Notes under the pieces: generated by a model
Databases searched by the model: none
The model's input: the letters and a program-made list of their open reading frames with translations, nothing else
Told to the model about the DNA's origin: nothing
Assembly: GCA_958299035.1 (NCBI GenBank)
Contig: CATQJL010000223.1
Coordinates: 70,105,006 to 70,169,005, forward strand
Source: Cylicocyclus nassatus
Lineage: Eukaryota; Nematoda; Chromadorea; Rhabditida; Strongylidae
DNA: 64,000 nt
Direction of reading: 5' to 3'
Translations under genes and position numbers: made by a program
Part shown: piece by piece, positions 35,469-47,632 of the stretch
Numbering within the stretch: position 1 is the stretch's first letter
Layout: each line of letters begins with the position of its first letter

Positions 35469-35926
35469 CAAGGGAAGGTATATGACTCGCAGTGGAGTTT
35501 CCCTATGAGGTGTATATCATTCGAAAGGTCTTATTGCTGATTTCAAAACAATCTTCCTTATCTGCTTATCGGTTTACTGGACAAAGTTACAGCCAATTTT
35601 CCGCCTCCAGTTTGCATGGTCATGTACTGTGTAAATAATCTGAATTCGTAATAAATGCGAATTTGGTCCAAAGTTGGGCGCCCAAATTTCTGAGATATAT
35701 TTATTGTACATAAAAAATTGATGAGAATAGTTTTGGAGCTACCCTGCCGCCCTAGTCATGCAAAAAGCAACCAAAATCAGTATCTTGAAGCCAAACAAAT
35801 GCCTGTAACTTTGTTCAATAAACCGATAAGCAGATAAGGAATTTTGTTTGAAATCAGCATTCAAAGACCTCTCGAATGATATGCATCTTATAGGGAAACT
35901 CTACTGCGAATCATATACCTTCCCTG
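35469..35926. mobile_element. Fold-back MITE with CAAGGGAAGG ends
   Basis: Arms are long inverted copies: CAAGGGAAGGTATATGAC and GGAGTTTCCCTAT on the left, their inverses at 35895-35926. Also mirrored are CTTATCTGCTTATCGG and CCGATAAGCAGATAAGG. A TTA-like 3-base flank is seen on the left only. Confidence 0.8.
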
Positions 35927-36029
35927 TTTAGTATTTCATACAGAAATAAAAGCAGTCACATCGGCCGAAAATTTTAGAAATCTGAATTTTTGAATGGTGC
36001 GAAAAACTTTTGGGACAACCTAATATATA

Positions 36030-37831
36030 CAGGGTGTCCCAAAAATAAGTACACGCTTTTTAATCGTCAATATCTCCCCCGCGATGGGTCTTTTTTTTTC
36101 GCCAGTCAAGTACCATTATGTATAGAAGACTTCAGCATACATAGGTTCGCAGTATCGATTGAATCACCGATCGCTGTTTGTTAATGTAGGGTAACGGTAA
36201 GAACTTCCAGCATGTGGAATCATTGTGAAATATGCCATACAAAATTTTTTTCCAGAAACTTTGAAAAACTGTGCACTAGGATTTTCGCGCACGCTGATTC
36301 CACCACACAACTTTTTACGAGTGTTCTAAGCTTTTCTTGACGATGTAATACATTTCTGACAAATAGTGGGAACTCGGTTATCACGGTTTACGTGGGATAA
36401 TTTTGGAAAAAGCATCACAGTAAAGTAAAAATTTCATACTCGAAATCGGCAGCTCCCATTACCAAGTATAAGAGTTTTTGGCTTGTTTGGTTTTGTTCCG
36501 AGGCAGAATATGGCTTCCAATGGCTTAAGATCCTTGTCAAAGTTCATACAGTAATCCTATAGTAATGAACAGCGATCGGTGATTACCAGGGTTGAGCAAG
36601 AGGTCAGGCACAAGTTCTTCAAAAACGACCCCCCCCCCCCTGCGAAAGCCCCTAAACGACCCTCCGCTTCACCTCCAAGCTCTCAGGGTGTTATATTTTG
36701 AAGAAGACCAGCCTTCACTGCAGGTTTCTATTTTTTGAGGTCTGTAGAACTGACTTTCTGCGATTGCACAACCACAGGCAACTTGACGGCAAGTTTTAGA
36801 TCTGGATAGTCCTCTTTTCAGTGCTATAATTTTCACAGGGGTGGAGTGTTTGGCTCCAAGTTTTCAATATAGCAAGAAGAGGCTTTGCGCACAATACTCA
36901 TATTAAGAAAGGGGCGATTTTTGAATGTTGAAGGCAAGTTAAGAGGGTCAGGCGCAACTCTCAAAAGCTCAGGCGGCCTGACCTTTTGAGGGGTTGCGCC
37001 TGACCCCATTAACTTTATTTAAAAGCTTTTATACCCAACTTCTATGTGATTCGCTAGCTCAGCCCTTGAAGATTCCACAATGAGTGTTTGAGCTTGATTC
37101 GACTTGTTTCGGCCTTGTGCTAATCCGAGGAGTTGAAGCACTCAACGTGAAAAACGCGCCGGATGGAATTTTGGTAGCACTTTTTACTTCACTGTTTGAA
37201 AGCGATATGATGCCCGATTTGTAGCATAGACTTGTAGAGAACATTACTTTGTTATGAGTATACAAAAGCTGACTTTTCTCACTTAGGAAACCAAGTTGAT
37301 CACGTTTGAATGTCACGCTTTTTAGACTCTGCGAGACACTAGAAACTGCAGTAGGTAATGGTTTGTAGAGCGCATAGAGGTAATTTGACATGCTGATTAT
37401 GGAAATGATACCCGTTTCACACAGCAAGCTTCCTTGTCGACCTCATATGTCAAAGTAAAAGAGATGAAGATTTGAATTTTGGCTGAAACTTTCATTGTGA
37501 GGACAATCAGTATGCTGTTTATGACTGTCATTCCTTCAGGTGATCGCAATATCCACCTGAATAGCGCTTTTCTTCTTTAACTTCGCAGTATCTCCCCAAC
37601 TTAACAAATACGATTCTTGATTACGACCCCCCCCCCCCTCAGTCTTACCCTCGATACGATCCCCCAGGTCGGGCGCGCTTGACCCCACGCTCAACCCTGG
37701 TGATTACGCTGGATACTGTAAATCTAAGTTGAAACCTCTTCTACAAAATTTTACTCAATGGCGGAAAAAGACACAGTGGGAAGAGAGATATTAACGACTG
37801 AAAAGCGTGTACTTACTTTTGGGACACTCTG
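36030..37831. mobile_element. Mariner-like MITE split by a hAT MITE
   Basis: The termini are inverted CAGGGTGTCCCAAAAATAAG and its counterpart ending GGGACACTCTG, with TA on both sides. Subtracting the inserted hAT element and its duplication leaves about 681 bases, the same as the intact relative at 57994-58673. Confidence 0.9.
36587..37699. mobile_element. hAT-type MITE, 1113 bases, nested
   Basis: Ends CAGGGTTGAGCAAGAGG and inverse ACGCTCAACCCTG. An exact 8-base duplication GTGATTAC lies at 36579-36586 and 37700-37707. The interior is a diverged form of 1771-2783. It sits inside the mariner-like MITE at 36030-37831. Confidence 0.93.
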
Positions 37832-37838
37832 TATAATA

Positions 37839-38531
37839 TTAGGCTGTCCCAAAACTTCTTTTCAAATTTGAAAAATCGTGAATTTTCGCTATTTTGACGG
37901 ATTTGCATCTTTTTAACTTTATTAGAAAAAATGTCTTCCGCTTTGCATGGTTTCTTGCTGAGCTTCTACCATATATTCATTGCAGAAATAAGGATAAAAA
38001 AGGCAATTTAGGCTTTGATCATTTTGAGTTAGGTCACCAAATTTCTGGAACGTTGCGAAAAAATCTGATATCATTATTACATAAGTTTCATGTATTGTTC
38101 TTTGCAACAGCGAAAAAGTTGTGCTCTTTGGAAGTTCCTGTGAAAAGTTATGATTTTCGAGTCTACAGTAGAAAACACTAAAATTGACTAATTTGTCACT
38201 TTTTTCAGAAATCATAACTTTTCACAGAAACTTCCAAACAGCACAATTTCCTTGCTTTTGCAAAAATAGTTCATCAATCTTATGTCATGATAATCTCAAA
38301 TCTATTCGCAACTTCCAGATTTTTGGTGACCCAACTTAAAATGATTGGAACCTAAATCGTCTTCTTTTTCCAGTTTTATCTCTGCAATGAACATATGATA
38401 GAAGCTCCGCAAGAAATTTAACAAAGAAGAAGAGTTTTTCTTTCTAATGAACTTAAAAAGATGCAAATCCTCAAGATAGCGAAAGCTGCGATTTCTAGAT
38501 TTGAAACTACAGAACTTCCGGGACAACTTAA
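37839..38531. mobile_element. TTAGG-ended fold-back MITE at the unit 2/3 junction
   Basis: Starts TTAGGCTGTCCC, ends GGGACAACTTAA. The arms mirror each other almost fully (GTGAAAAGTTATGATTTTCG against the inverse near 38205-38225). The same family sits at 46984-47632 and 56610-57293, each time just before the gene-downstream region of the next unit. Confidence 0.85.
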
Positions 38532-39797
38532 TCCTGTGGTGATTATTTCGAGTTTCACTGATAAACTTCATTGGCGTTCATTGATGTTAAATAAAATGAG
38601 GTTTTCCTAGACTCACACCAGCAACAAGGAAGTGGCGATTATTACGGTGGTTTGAGGTGATTAACACTATACAAATTGTTTTATGACCCCTAACAACAAA
38701 GGCTAGGCTTCCTCACCTTTTGAGCTGTACAATTCCTAAGACGTGTAGTTCACAGTGTATTAAAATGGCCTTTATATCTTCAGTCAAATATTCCAACATT
38801 AGCATCAAACAGGCAGACTGCTAGATAGTTGCCGCTGGTTTGAATCAACGGGACGAATTTTTTGATGCTTTTGGCACAGTTGTGAATCGTTTATTGTGCA
38901 GCCGTGTTAATAAAATTACATAATGGTATTCTTACAGAATAAGCAAACAGCGATAGAAGCTGCAAAAATCGTTTGCGTACTACCTTTTACTACATATCCT
39001 AATCTTTTGACGTGAAACTGAAGTGGCTAATTCAAACAAGTGCATTCCATTAGATGCAGCATAAAACGCTGACTTAACCTGTTTTTCATATCTGCTGAAC
39101 ACTTTGTGGTTTATAAGCCATTGAAGGCCATTATTTTGCTGAAAAATGCATGTAAAGGGCAACTCATTCTGTACAAAGCCTCAGTTTGAGATTTGACCTA
39201 AACATGCAGCATAACTTCATATGGCCCATACAAAGGGTGAGCTAAAAGGAAATGACATACTCGATTTCGCAATTTTTTTGCATGGTTTTTTTCGCGGGAA
39301 AACTGCCATAATTTCGCTTATGAAGCATTCAGCAGATACGGAAGACAAATTTTAAGCCTTGCTGCATTTAACAGTATTCACCTTGTTTGAAATTGTCACA
39401 TTGACTTCTGACAACTTCCTTCTCGTACATTAATATGAAGCCCTGTCATTGATTTAGGCAAAAGCGGCCTGTTTTAAAGAATGAAAAATTTGCATCACAC
39501 AGAAAAAGCATTTTACATCATGTCAAATTTTCAGTTCGTTTGAATTACTACTTAATCTAGCATTTTTTTGATTATGCACTCCATCGCTGTTCAGCTAAAT
39601 AAGGGATGATTCAGAGTCTTGAGAAGGAATCACACACGGCGCTCTTTTGATTTTTGATAAGACACTGTTGACAAAAATACTTTGTCAATGAATAAATGAT
39701 TACTCCACGTATGCTGCAGCGTACGCAGTTGCATGTGGCACATTTTTTTTTAAAATTTTTTTCACATGAACCGGGTGCACTAACAAGCATGTAAAGT

Positions 39798-39803
39798 TTA
39801 TTT
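39798..39803 (-). terminator. PolyA signal AATAAA, copy 3
   Basis: GGAAATAAACTTT lies about 60 bases beyond the stop codon, at the position shared by the family. Confidence 0.7.
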
Positions 39804-39864
39804 CCATGTTAAAGCTGTTGAAAACATGGGTTGCGAAGGTTTTGCGTTTTTGAGAAGACATCAT

Positions 39865-40178
39865 TTATACACTGGATTCCACTTTGCAGGGGAGGTTCTT
39901 GAGGTTTTCGTTGTTGCAGCCGACACACCACTCCAAGCAGTTAAACCTTGTGACGTTTTTATCTAGGTGTGATAATTCTTCTCTGAGATTCATGCATTCC
40001 TTGAAGCACTGTAAGGCAAACTCATAGCAGATTATATGATGCTTAGACATAGAATTACTCTGACCATATCGAAGTCGTAACAGCCACTGGAACATTTTTG
40101 TTTCAAGCGCATTATTATAAGTTGCTGCCCATGCACAAATGCAAGAAGGAGAAATAGTAGCAGTTTTTGGAAGAGCAT
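39865..40178 (-). CDS. Secreted cysteine-rich peptide, copy 3
   Basis: Exon 1 is 40178-40065, the intron 40064-40009 (56 bases, GTCAGAG...CTTACAG), and exon 2 40008-39865. The signal peptide is the same as in copy 2. The variable part carries a CSSGC cluster. Exon 2 reads CFKEC, 18 residues, CLEWC, VG, C, 9 residues, C. The 56-base intron is not a multiple of three and carries an in-frame stop, so only splicing joins the signal peptide to the Cys core. That is good evidence for the gene model. A sequon NVT is present in exon 2. Confidence 0.85.
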
Positions 40179-42173
40179 TGTCGCCACAGTCACACTTGTG
40201 ATACTTTCTTATGCGAAATACGTTACCTTACCTTAAAATAATTATATGGGCATTGATAATGAATGTATAGCAACGATTGCTTGACGATAGAACTCTAATG
40301 AGGATAAATTCTGGTACACAGTTGTTAAAATTAGCTTCAAGTGAACCTTATTGCAGAGAAGGTCTGAACCGAAATAATCTGGTAACGGTCAAGAAGTGCG
40401 TTTGATCGGTTCAAATGGTGCAATTTTCATTGACTAAAAAGAAACGATTAAAATCACGATTATGCAAAATTTCTAGAAAGGAAAGTTCCGGTGATTCCAT
40501 GAATACTAAAAAATCGTCCTCATTAGGTCTTTACTGAAAAAACCATTGCATTGCAGAAAATGAGTTTTCAACAAAAGCGTGATTTATGGGTGCAAAGCAG
40601 ACAATGTAATAGTCAACTACTTCCTCTTATAAGACTGATAATAGGCGAAGGAGCTTTTCCGAAAGTCTTGCTTTAGAAATTCCATGAATTTAGTACAGTA
40701 CGCATCAAAGGTGAGGCTAGCGCTGTGAAGAAATCTGTCTACAAAGGAAACGCTTTTGAGTTCTTTCTTCTAAATGAGTCTTACCTTAGTTTGACAAGCA
40801 TAAAAGGATAATTCTAAACCTACTTCTATGCCAGGTGCCTCTGGACACTGAGTTATGAGAGTTTTTGGAGGGGAAAATGGATGCTAAATCTAACAATGAG
40901 TTAGATCAATTGTAACGGTTATCTCTGCGCTCAAATGCAGTACCGCTCACATTTCGTCAAGAAGTCACCAATTACATTGAAGTCAACTGAGATTAAGGAG
41001 CATATCTTGGTTTTCAAAGTAAACGATTCGAATCGGGGCATCGCTCTACTTAGCGAAGTAAAGCGCATCTTGCAATACATAGAAGGGAGCATCACTGAGT
41101 AAACCGTAATCAAAAATATGAAAAGATTCGTGAATTCAAACCGCCTACCGTATTTAGTCGAGATTTTCAAATATAGAAAAATGGGCCTCGCCGAGCTGAG
41201 CCGAACGGTGCGTTCACAGAATATGTCCATTTCAAATCAAGTATAGAGGTTCGATGTGGATTTTGATGATGGTGGAGTTCGGTGACTTTTTTGACGTTTT
41301 ATGAGCGGTATGTGGAGCAGTGTTGAGACAGCATGTTGAGTAGAAAGCATCCAATATGTTGGATGTTTTTAATTATGATTATGTTGATTATGATTATGTT
41401 TTTGTCAGAAATATCAAACCATAAAGTGATCAAAGAGGCAAATGGGAGACTAAAGAAATGTCTGTAACGTTTTTTGCGTTATAGCGGCTCTTGATCATCA
41501 GCGTTTCAGCATATTCTTGTTATAAGTATTGGCAAATTTGCTAAATCATTGATAATGCAATGGTTAACTTGAAATTACGTTAAGCTCAATCTCCTTAAGC
41601 TTGTTGTTCTAGTGGAAAAGATATGGATTAGATTGAGAACAGACTGTGCAATTGCATTGAGTCACAAGAAGGTCTTTTGATAACTTACCAAATGAATGGA
41701 ATTTTAAGAGCTCTCAGAATCTTAAAAGCTTTCAACTGCTTTTATACATAAGTTTTGTATAATAATTCATCTGCTTATATTGTAACGCACATGCACTTGA
41801 CAAGTCATATGTAATCACAAGTGTTTCACCTTCCAGTCATATAGACACAAGGACATTGACAAATAGGAGCAGACGCGAAAACAGAGTCACCACTTCAGAG
41901 ATGATTACTTTTCCTATTCATCAGCTCAGCTCTTATGCACTTGTGCCTTGCTTTGACACTGCAAATGCTTTTCATGTGCCCGTTTATTCAAACCACTATA
42001 AAACCACGCACAATAAAGACCTGAATGAGTTTCAACATGCACTCGATGCGGCTTTTCCCTCTCTTTCATAGGGCACAATCTAGAAATGAAATCTTTATGC
42101 TTTAATTGATAACTGCCAACATCCCACACCCGCCAATTTTACCTGCTCAACGTTAGGCTAATTGTCAAAAATT

Positions 42174-42713
42174 TTATTCTAAAGATTCGAAAAGAGTTGA
42201 GTATGCTTTGAATAGAACAATTTTCGGACTACAATGTATCATTTTTAGTTTTCCCAATCTGCTGTTTCTAGCTTTAAGTCGGTCGTACTTTGCAATGAGC
42301 CTAGTTTTAACATTAGACCGGATCGAATCACAGATTGACTTCGAAACATCCTCAATTTTCCTCCAAGTCTGACTAGGCAAGAGACGTTCACAAGCCTTCT
42401 CTTTACAATCACATTTCAATAGGATAGAGTACAACATTCTGCGTTTCTCGACAATGATAACGTTCAAAATAGAATGATAAATCTTCTTGAATTTCGCATC
42501 ATTCTCATCGAGACAGCAAGTATATTCTATTTTCTTTGCTTCGATGAACTTGGGAACGATGTTATGTCTCTTGCATCGTTGGAGGAACAGTAAGGACTGG
42601 CGAATAGCTACCACTTTTTGCCGAAGCGATAGCGCTTCTCGTGTCAGTCGGAACAGATGCGGCGGTACGTTTTCTAATAATTTCCATGTTCCGTAATCAT
42701 TAAACCTGGGCAT
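42174..42713 (-). pseudogene. N-terminal part of a Penelope-like ORF
   Basis: A real ATG at 42713 opens MPRFNDYGTWKLLENV, nine bases after the terminal-repeat arm. The 179-codon stretch includes FLQRCKRHNIVPKFIEAK, resembling the 'cleavage/translocation of helices' N-terminal region I remember from these polyproteins, followed by a basic helical segment. It ends before any reverse transcriptase motif. The link to Penelope rests mainly on the neighbouring repeat and endonuclease. Confidence 0.65.
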
Positions 42714-42721
42714 GATCGTAA

Positions 42722-42938
42722 GTGTCGAATTGTTGTGCCGAACAGGTTGTTAGGTGGTCCTTTTATTGTCAGTACTTTTCGGCCTTACGTTTCGACGCTT
42801 TCGTCTTCATCAGAGGCCTGGAATGGTTCAAAGCTTCATCCGTAACTTCAGCCCATCAAACGTCTCTACCAGCCCTTGCCAGTTTTCGGCGCTTCCCCCA
42901 ATCTAGTGCTATAAGAATTGTGATGGCAAAAGACATAC
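42722..42938 (-). repeat. Penelope-like terminal repeat arm, minus orientation
   Basis: Near-exact inverse of 43391-43608. It contains the hammerhead-like core at 42781-42819 and lies just upstream of the ORF start, as expected for a promoter-bearing pseudo-LTR. Confidence 0.85.
42781..42819 (-). ncRNA. Hammerhead ribozyme motif
   Basis: On the minus strand: AGGCCT, CTGATGA, stem-loop GACG-AAAG-CGTC, GAAAC, then GTA and AGGCC. CTGATGA and GAAAC are the conserved core boxes, and GGCC/GGCC forms the closing stem. Stem III is reduced to ACGT, which is self-complementary, so activity may need a dimer, as described for Penelope-like hammerheads. One extra A follows CTGATGA relative to the textbook core. 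Confidence 0.75.
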
Positions 42939-43026
42939 CAGGGAACCACCGCTTCGTTAGGTGTCCGTGTCGGATCTAGATGTTCGCGACGGACGACTGA
43001 GCTATTGAGGGATGTCGCATGAACAG

Positions 43027-43390
43027 TTATAGCTCACATAATGATAAAAACGGAAGGAAATCAGCGGTTATGGATAAGCACTCGTTTTTGTTGTTCATTT
43101 CTGGATTCTTTGCAGAAATCCAGAACAATTTTAAGGCTTTCCTAGCCGAGATCTCTTTTTCAAGTGTTAGAATTGTGACTTTGATATCAAAGTCATCTCC
43201 ACCATGCAATTCGTGCCTGTGTCTGCCAAGCGGCGAAGCCAAGTTCTTACGCCTTTTATCTGACAAATGCTCTTTGATGCTAATGCCCAGTGTTCTTCAT
43301 GTTTTCCCAATAAAGCGTGCATGACATTTCAGACATTCAAGCTGATACACCACTCCCATCTTCGCGCAGTCACCTATTCTGCCGCGCCGT
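43027..43390 (-). pseudogene. GIY-YIG endonuclease fragment of a Penelope-like element
   Basis: On the minus strand the translation gives VVYQLECLKCHARFIGKT, a stop, then SIKEHLSDKRRKNLASPLG and later FWISAKNPEMNNKNECLSI. These match the GIY...YIG, R..EH and C-terminal ..NP..N...E blocks of this endonuclease family. The internal stop and missing upstream part make it non-functional. Confidence 0.82.
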
Positions 43391-43608
43391 GTATGTCTTT
43401 TGCCATCACAATTCTTATAGCACTAGATTGGGGAAGCGCCGAAAACTGGCAAGGGCTGGTAGAGACGTTTGATGGGCTGGAATTACGGATGAAGCTTTGA
43501 ACCATTCCAGGCCTCTGATGAAGACGAAAGCGTCGAAACGTAAGGCCGAAGAGTACTGACAATAAAAGGACCACCTAACAACCTGTTCGGCACAACAATA
43601 TTCGACAC
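43391..43608 (+). repeat. Penelope-like terminal repeat arm, plus orientation
   Basis: Inverse of 42722-42938, beginning GTATGTCTTTTGCC and ending ATTCGACAC. It carries the second hammerhead core. Confidence 0.85.
43509..43547 (+). ncRNA. Hammerhead ribozyme motif, second copy
   Basis: The 39-base text is the exact complement of the copy at 42781-42819, with the same CTGATGA, stem II, GAAAC, GTA and closing GGCC stem. Confidence 0.75.
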
Positions 43609-45760
43609 TTCAGAGGTTTTAATTTTTGGCAAAGTCATGAAACACGCAATTGCAGCAAATACGTGAAAACTTTTGAAGTTTTTGCGAATTGAAACACCAT
43701 TCTTATCAGTGTTATTTATGAAACACAACCAAGTTTGATTTGCTTTGAAAAACAGCTTTTTGGAGTTTTTGGAACTTTTACGTGGTAAACGTAATCAAAA
43801 AGCCGCTGTTTTTCTCAAATAAATAATCATAACGGACTTGTTAAACGTGGCCTATGTAATCTAAAATGAATACAATGTAGCCAAAGATTTGCTTCACAGC
43901 TCGGCTTTCTCTCATCTGCGCTCTTTGGAAACGTCAGGGTAAAAATTTTTAGAATTCAGGAAATATTTGGCGTTATTGCTGTGTTACTCAAAAAGCCCCG
44001 GCGATAACGTTGCCAAAACAGGGTGAATCAGAAAGCAAATATAGCTGTGAAAAAGAGACTAAAAGTCTGAAACAAATACTATCCAAGTCGTCTAGATTGA
44101 CGTTTTGTAGGTTTTGGTGAGTGATGAAAAAACGGACCAAACTTTCGGGACAACGTAATAGACAAACTTTGTTGCAGGTAAATTATCACAACAAATCATG
44201 TGGCTGTCATAATTTTTTTTCACAAACGCAATTTCAAAACAAAAACTTTAAAACTTTCTTGATCTAGTGAGCAAAATCAACACTTTTCATAGATGTAATC
44301 AGTTTCACTATCAGCTTCAAACCGATAAGGCCAATATTGTGATCCTCTACGCCATAATTCTCCCCTATAAGAGTGAGCTGTGCATAAAGTTGTTCAGCCT
44401 GAAATCCTCTTTTTTTAAAGACCTAACTGTGCATAAACATTCAACAAACGAAGTTTAATCTGCAAACACTCCCTTCCGAAGCGAAGGCGACCAGACTTGC
44501 CTAAATCGCAAACAATCTTATCAGCTCATTATTTTGTTTGACAGTGGATGTGGTAGAGAATTATCATAACTTGTAATAAGCGGCTTAATCTGAAGTTGTT
44601 TGCAGTTTGTCCGTTACGAAATTACAGTGAGGAATGATTTACGATACTAAACATCATGTGAGGTTAAGATAGCGAGTTTGGTTCATTTTTAACTACGGCT
44701 CACTTTGCAATAAACCGAACAATGATTTGAGAGACAAGCTCTCAGAAAGTGAGTTTACCACGGTTCACGATGCCAGTGCGAACCTCTGCGAAGCAGAGGT
44801 GAAGCACTGGTGCAAGTAATAAAGCGTATCACCTCTCATATTCCCACGAAAAGTCGGTTGAGTCTAGCTCTGGCCTACATCATCATTCAAGGATAAGCAT
44901 GGGGAGTTGAACGGCATTTTTGAAAGTGCATATAGCCTCAAGAGGCACTAAAAGCTAGCTTCAAATCTGTTTTCCTTACCTGCGGATCACCTCCGCAGAG
45001 CTATGAGCAATTTATGAGGGAAAAAACTAAATGACTGATTGAAATAAAATCAATGCTGAAACCTTCAACACGCAGATGGAATAATGACGTGTACGGGGTG
45101 GGGGTAGCAGGGAGGGAGTTCCCTTTTCCCGGGAAGTTTTTACAGACCATTCCATTCGAACTTAAAGGGAACACTATCAGTAAATTTCGTCTTTCGCGTC
45201 ACAAATTTCGCTAGTAAAGCTCTTATAACTTCTCATTTAGGCCTAAGGCATACCTCACGCAATTTTAATCGCCGCGCGATTTGGCACTGTAACGACTCTC
45301 CATAGCTGGTCGTAAACGCACTTTGCTTGGGCCAGACTTGCTGCGTTTGTTACAATTCACGGAATCTAGGCACCCATGCATCTGAGAGCCTCGCATGCTT
45401 AATCTCTAGACATTTGGCAAATCGCCAAGTCGCGAGAATGTGGCGATTTCGATTTCAGCTAAGAAATCATCGGCCTAATTTCCCTGCTTTACATTATTTG
45501 TTTATGGCATATACTTTAATGACTACCTCAGTGTGCCTTCTTTGCCTATGTGAATACTGCCATCGTAATATTTTGAGATATAATATGAAGCGTTCTTGCC
45601 TTTGCCTAAAGCATACACTGTTTCAAAAGAATGCCTAAGCCTCCTCAATAGCCGGGGGCCAAAATTCGGCACCATCCAAGCGACCTGTATATCGGCATAG
45701 TTTTGATTCTGTTAGACGTAAATTCAGGAGCATGAGAAACAGACATTTTTTCGAACGATA
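43609..45760. other. Insert remainder and distal part of unit 3; no gene seen
   Basis: 43609-44160 has no counterpart in other units and ends in GGGACAACGTAATA, a mariner-like MITE terminus. From 44161 the text aligns with units 2, 4 and 5. ORFs such as 45327-45638 are not conserved between units, so I do not call them genes. Confidence 0.5.
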
Positions 45761-45762
45761 TA

Positions 45763-46981
45763 TTAGGTTGTCCCAAAAGTAAACCGTATATTTGCATAAA
45801 TCAAACTGTTTCTGTTTTCCTAACAGACTTAGGGTACCATTTGATAGGGCGAAGCAAGCTCTAAAGAAAGACCGAGGATCCACCTAAGTCGTAATCCAGG
45901 CAAATTTTGAAGCCAAAAATCAAAATATTCCAACTACTCTGAAAATCGTAACTCCTTCCAAAAAATTTCTGCGCACTTCCATCTTGGTCAGCACAAATTT
46001 ATTTGACGGATTTTTATCGAGAGTCAAAATTAAGAAATAAAAAGGGTCCATAAAAACGCCAGAATGTAATTTTTTCGGGTTTCTCATGTAGAACTTGGTA
46101 TTTCTAGGAATTTCTCGGATATCAAAGCAACTAAAGGGATGAAGTTTTAAAATTATACTCACAAGGGAATGGTCAGAAATCAAAGTGGCCAATTCATTCA
46201 AGCTGTATACTGTCAAATGCAGCATAAAACGCTGACTTCAGAGCTGTCATCCTTATCTGCAGACTACTTTTGCGGATGGAATTATAAGCCGTTAAAGGCC
46301 ATTATTTTGCCAAGAAATTGTGTGTGTAAAGGGCAAACTTGGCCGTACAGAGCCATTCCTGGCTCCCAAACCAAAACATGCAAGATCACTTCATATGGCC
46401 CGTACCCAAAGGTGAGCGAAAAGGGCAATAATGTGCTCAATCTCGCAATTTTTGCGTACGATTTTTTTCGGACTAAAGCTGCTCATAACTTAGCCTTCAA
46501 AGGCGCTCTGCAGGTACAGATGACAGATTTAAAATCAGCTTTTTAAGTTGCATCGAATGGGCAACCTTTCCAAATTGGCCACTTCGACTTCTGACCATTC
46601 CCTTGTCAGTAAGGCTTGTAGTATATAATTACGTATGTGGGAGGAGCTGAGGGCCGAGTTTGCCATTTTTGAACTACATTTTTTCTCGCTTTCTATGCGC
46701 AAAAAATCCATTCATTGAAGGCATATTTGAGTACCACTATGTGCCTACTATGTAACGACCGTTGGAGGTCCGTAGGGTTTTTCTTCGCAAAAGTCCAGTT
46801 TTCAGGTGATAAAATTTTTTTGATTTGGATTCAAACTTTGCATGGAATGCGGCTTAGTCGCACCTTTGGTGTTCATTTTGTAGAGCTCGATCTGCCCTCT
46901 CAAATGACACCCTAAGTCTACTAGGAAAGCAAAGACAGCTTGCATTATCCAAAAAAGGAGTTTACTTTTGGAACAGCCTAA
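45763..46981. mobile_element. Mariner-like MITE at the unit 3/4 junction
   Basis: Inverted ends TTAGGTTGTCCCAAAAGTAA and inverse TTTACTTTTGGAACAGCCTAA, next to TA. Relatives: 17682-18264 and 54389-56609. A 444-base MITE is nested inside. Confidence 0.85.
46162..46605. mobile_element. CAAGGGAA-ended fold-back MITE, nested
   Basis: Ends CAAGGGAATGGTCAGAA and exact inverse TTCTGACCATTCCCTTG, with TCA on both sides (46159-46161, 46606-46608). Long mirrored arms. Diverged copies of this family lie downstream of every gene copy (for example 48130-48540 and 57780-58000). Confidence 0.88.
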
Positions 46982-46983
46982 TA

Positions 46984-47632
46984 TTAGGTTGCCCTGAAAG
47001 TTCTGTCGTTTCAAATTTGAAAATTCGTAATTTTTCGCTAACTTGACGCATATGCATCTCTTGAGTTTATTAGAAAGAAAATGTCTTTTTCCGTAATGGT
47101 TTTTTTGCTGAGCTTCTATCATATATTCATTGCAGAGATAAAACGGAAAAAGAAGACGATTTAAGCTTCAATCACTTCAATTTAGGTCATCAAAAATCTA
47201 GAACGTTGCGAAAAAACCTTATATTATCATTACATGACTTTGATGCGTTTTTTCTTGCAACAGCGAAACAATTGTGCTGTTTGGACGTTCCTGTGAAAAG
47301 TTATGATTATCGAGTTTGCAATAAAAAACACTAAAATTGATTGATTTGTCATTTCTTGAAAATCATAACTTTTCACAGAAACATCTAAACAGCACAATTT
47401 TTTCGCTGTTGCAAAAAATCGGTCATAAATATGTTATGATGATTTCAGATTATTTCGCAAAGATTACTGGTGACCCGACTTAAAGTGATTAAAACCTTCA
47501 TCGTCCTCTTCTTCCATTTTTAACTCTGCAATGAATGGATGGTAGAAGCTCAGCAAGAAATCCTTACAATGAGGAAGACTTTTTCTTCTGATGAGATTGA
47601 AAAGATCCAAATCCGTCAAGGTCAAGGAGTCT
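46984..47632. mobile_element. TTAGG-ended fold-back MITE, right end lost
   Basis: Starts TTAGGTTGCCCTGAAAG immediately after the preceding MITE. Internal mirrored GTGAAAAGTTATGATT arms. Homology to 37839-38531 stops near 47632 before the terminus. Confidence 0.8.

Larger units (their letters stand above)
30880..36025. repeat. Tandem unit 2
   Basis: The unit starts with the TTCATGACCCATACAAC block seen also near 38690, 47765 and 57440. It contains gene copy 2 and its upstream region. The block near 34303-34475 (GAGCAAAATCAGTACTTTTC) has counterparts at 44267, 52015 and 63300. In 32401-34475 no second gene is visible. Two MITEs (34476-34824, 35469-35926) interrupt the distal part. Confidence 0.85.
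42174..43608 (-). mobile_element. Penelope-like element, truncated and rearranged
   Basis: Two inverted repeats of about 217 bases (42722-42938 and 43391-43608), each with a hammerhead-like core, flank a GIY-YIG endonuclease fragment. The N-terminal part of another ORF follows beyond the left arm. Endonuclease end, then terminal repeat, then ORF start in one orientation fits the partial tandem layout known for Penelope-like elements. No reverse transcriptase core is present. Confidence 0.8.
38532..45760. repeat. Tandem unit 3
   Basis: Contains gene copy 3, its upstream region to about 41985, a 2.2 kb insert (41986-44160) that includes Penelope-like sequence, and the distal block from 44161. 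Its end (CGAACGATATA at 45750-45760) matches the same position in unit 4 (54377-54387), where both units meet a mariner-like MITE. Confidence 0.85.

Noticed and set aside
44267..44458. Short ORF with a TATAA-like box repeated in units 2 to 5
   Set aside because: The reading frame is not conserved between the units, so the shared text is duplication, not a gene.
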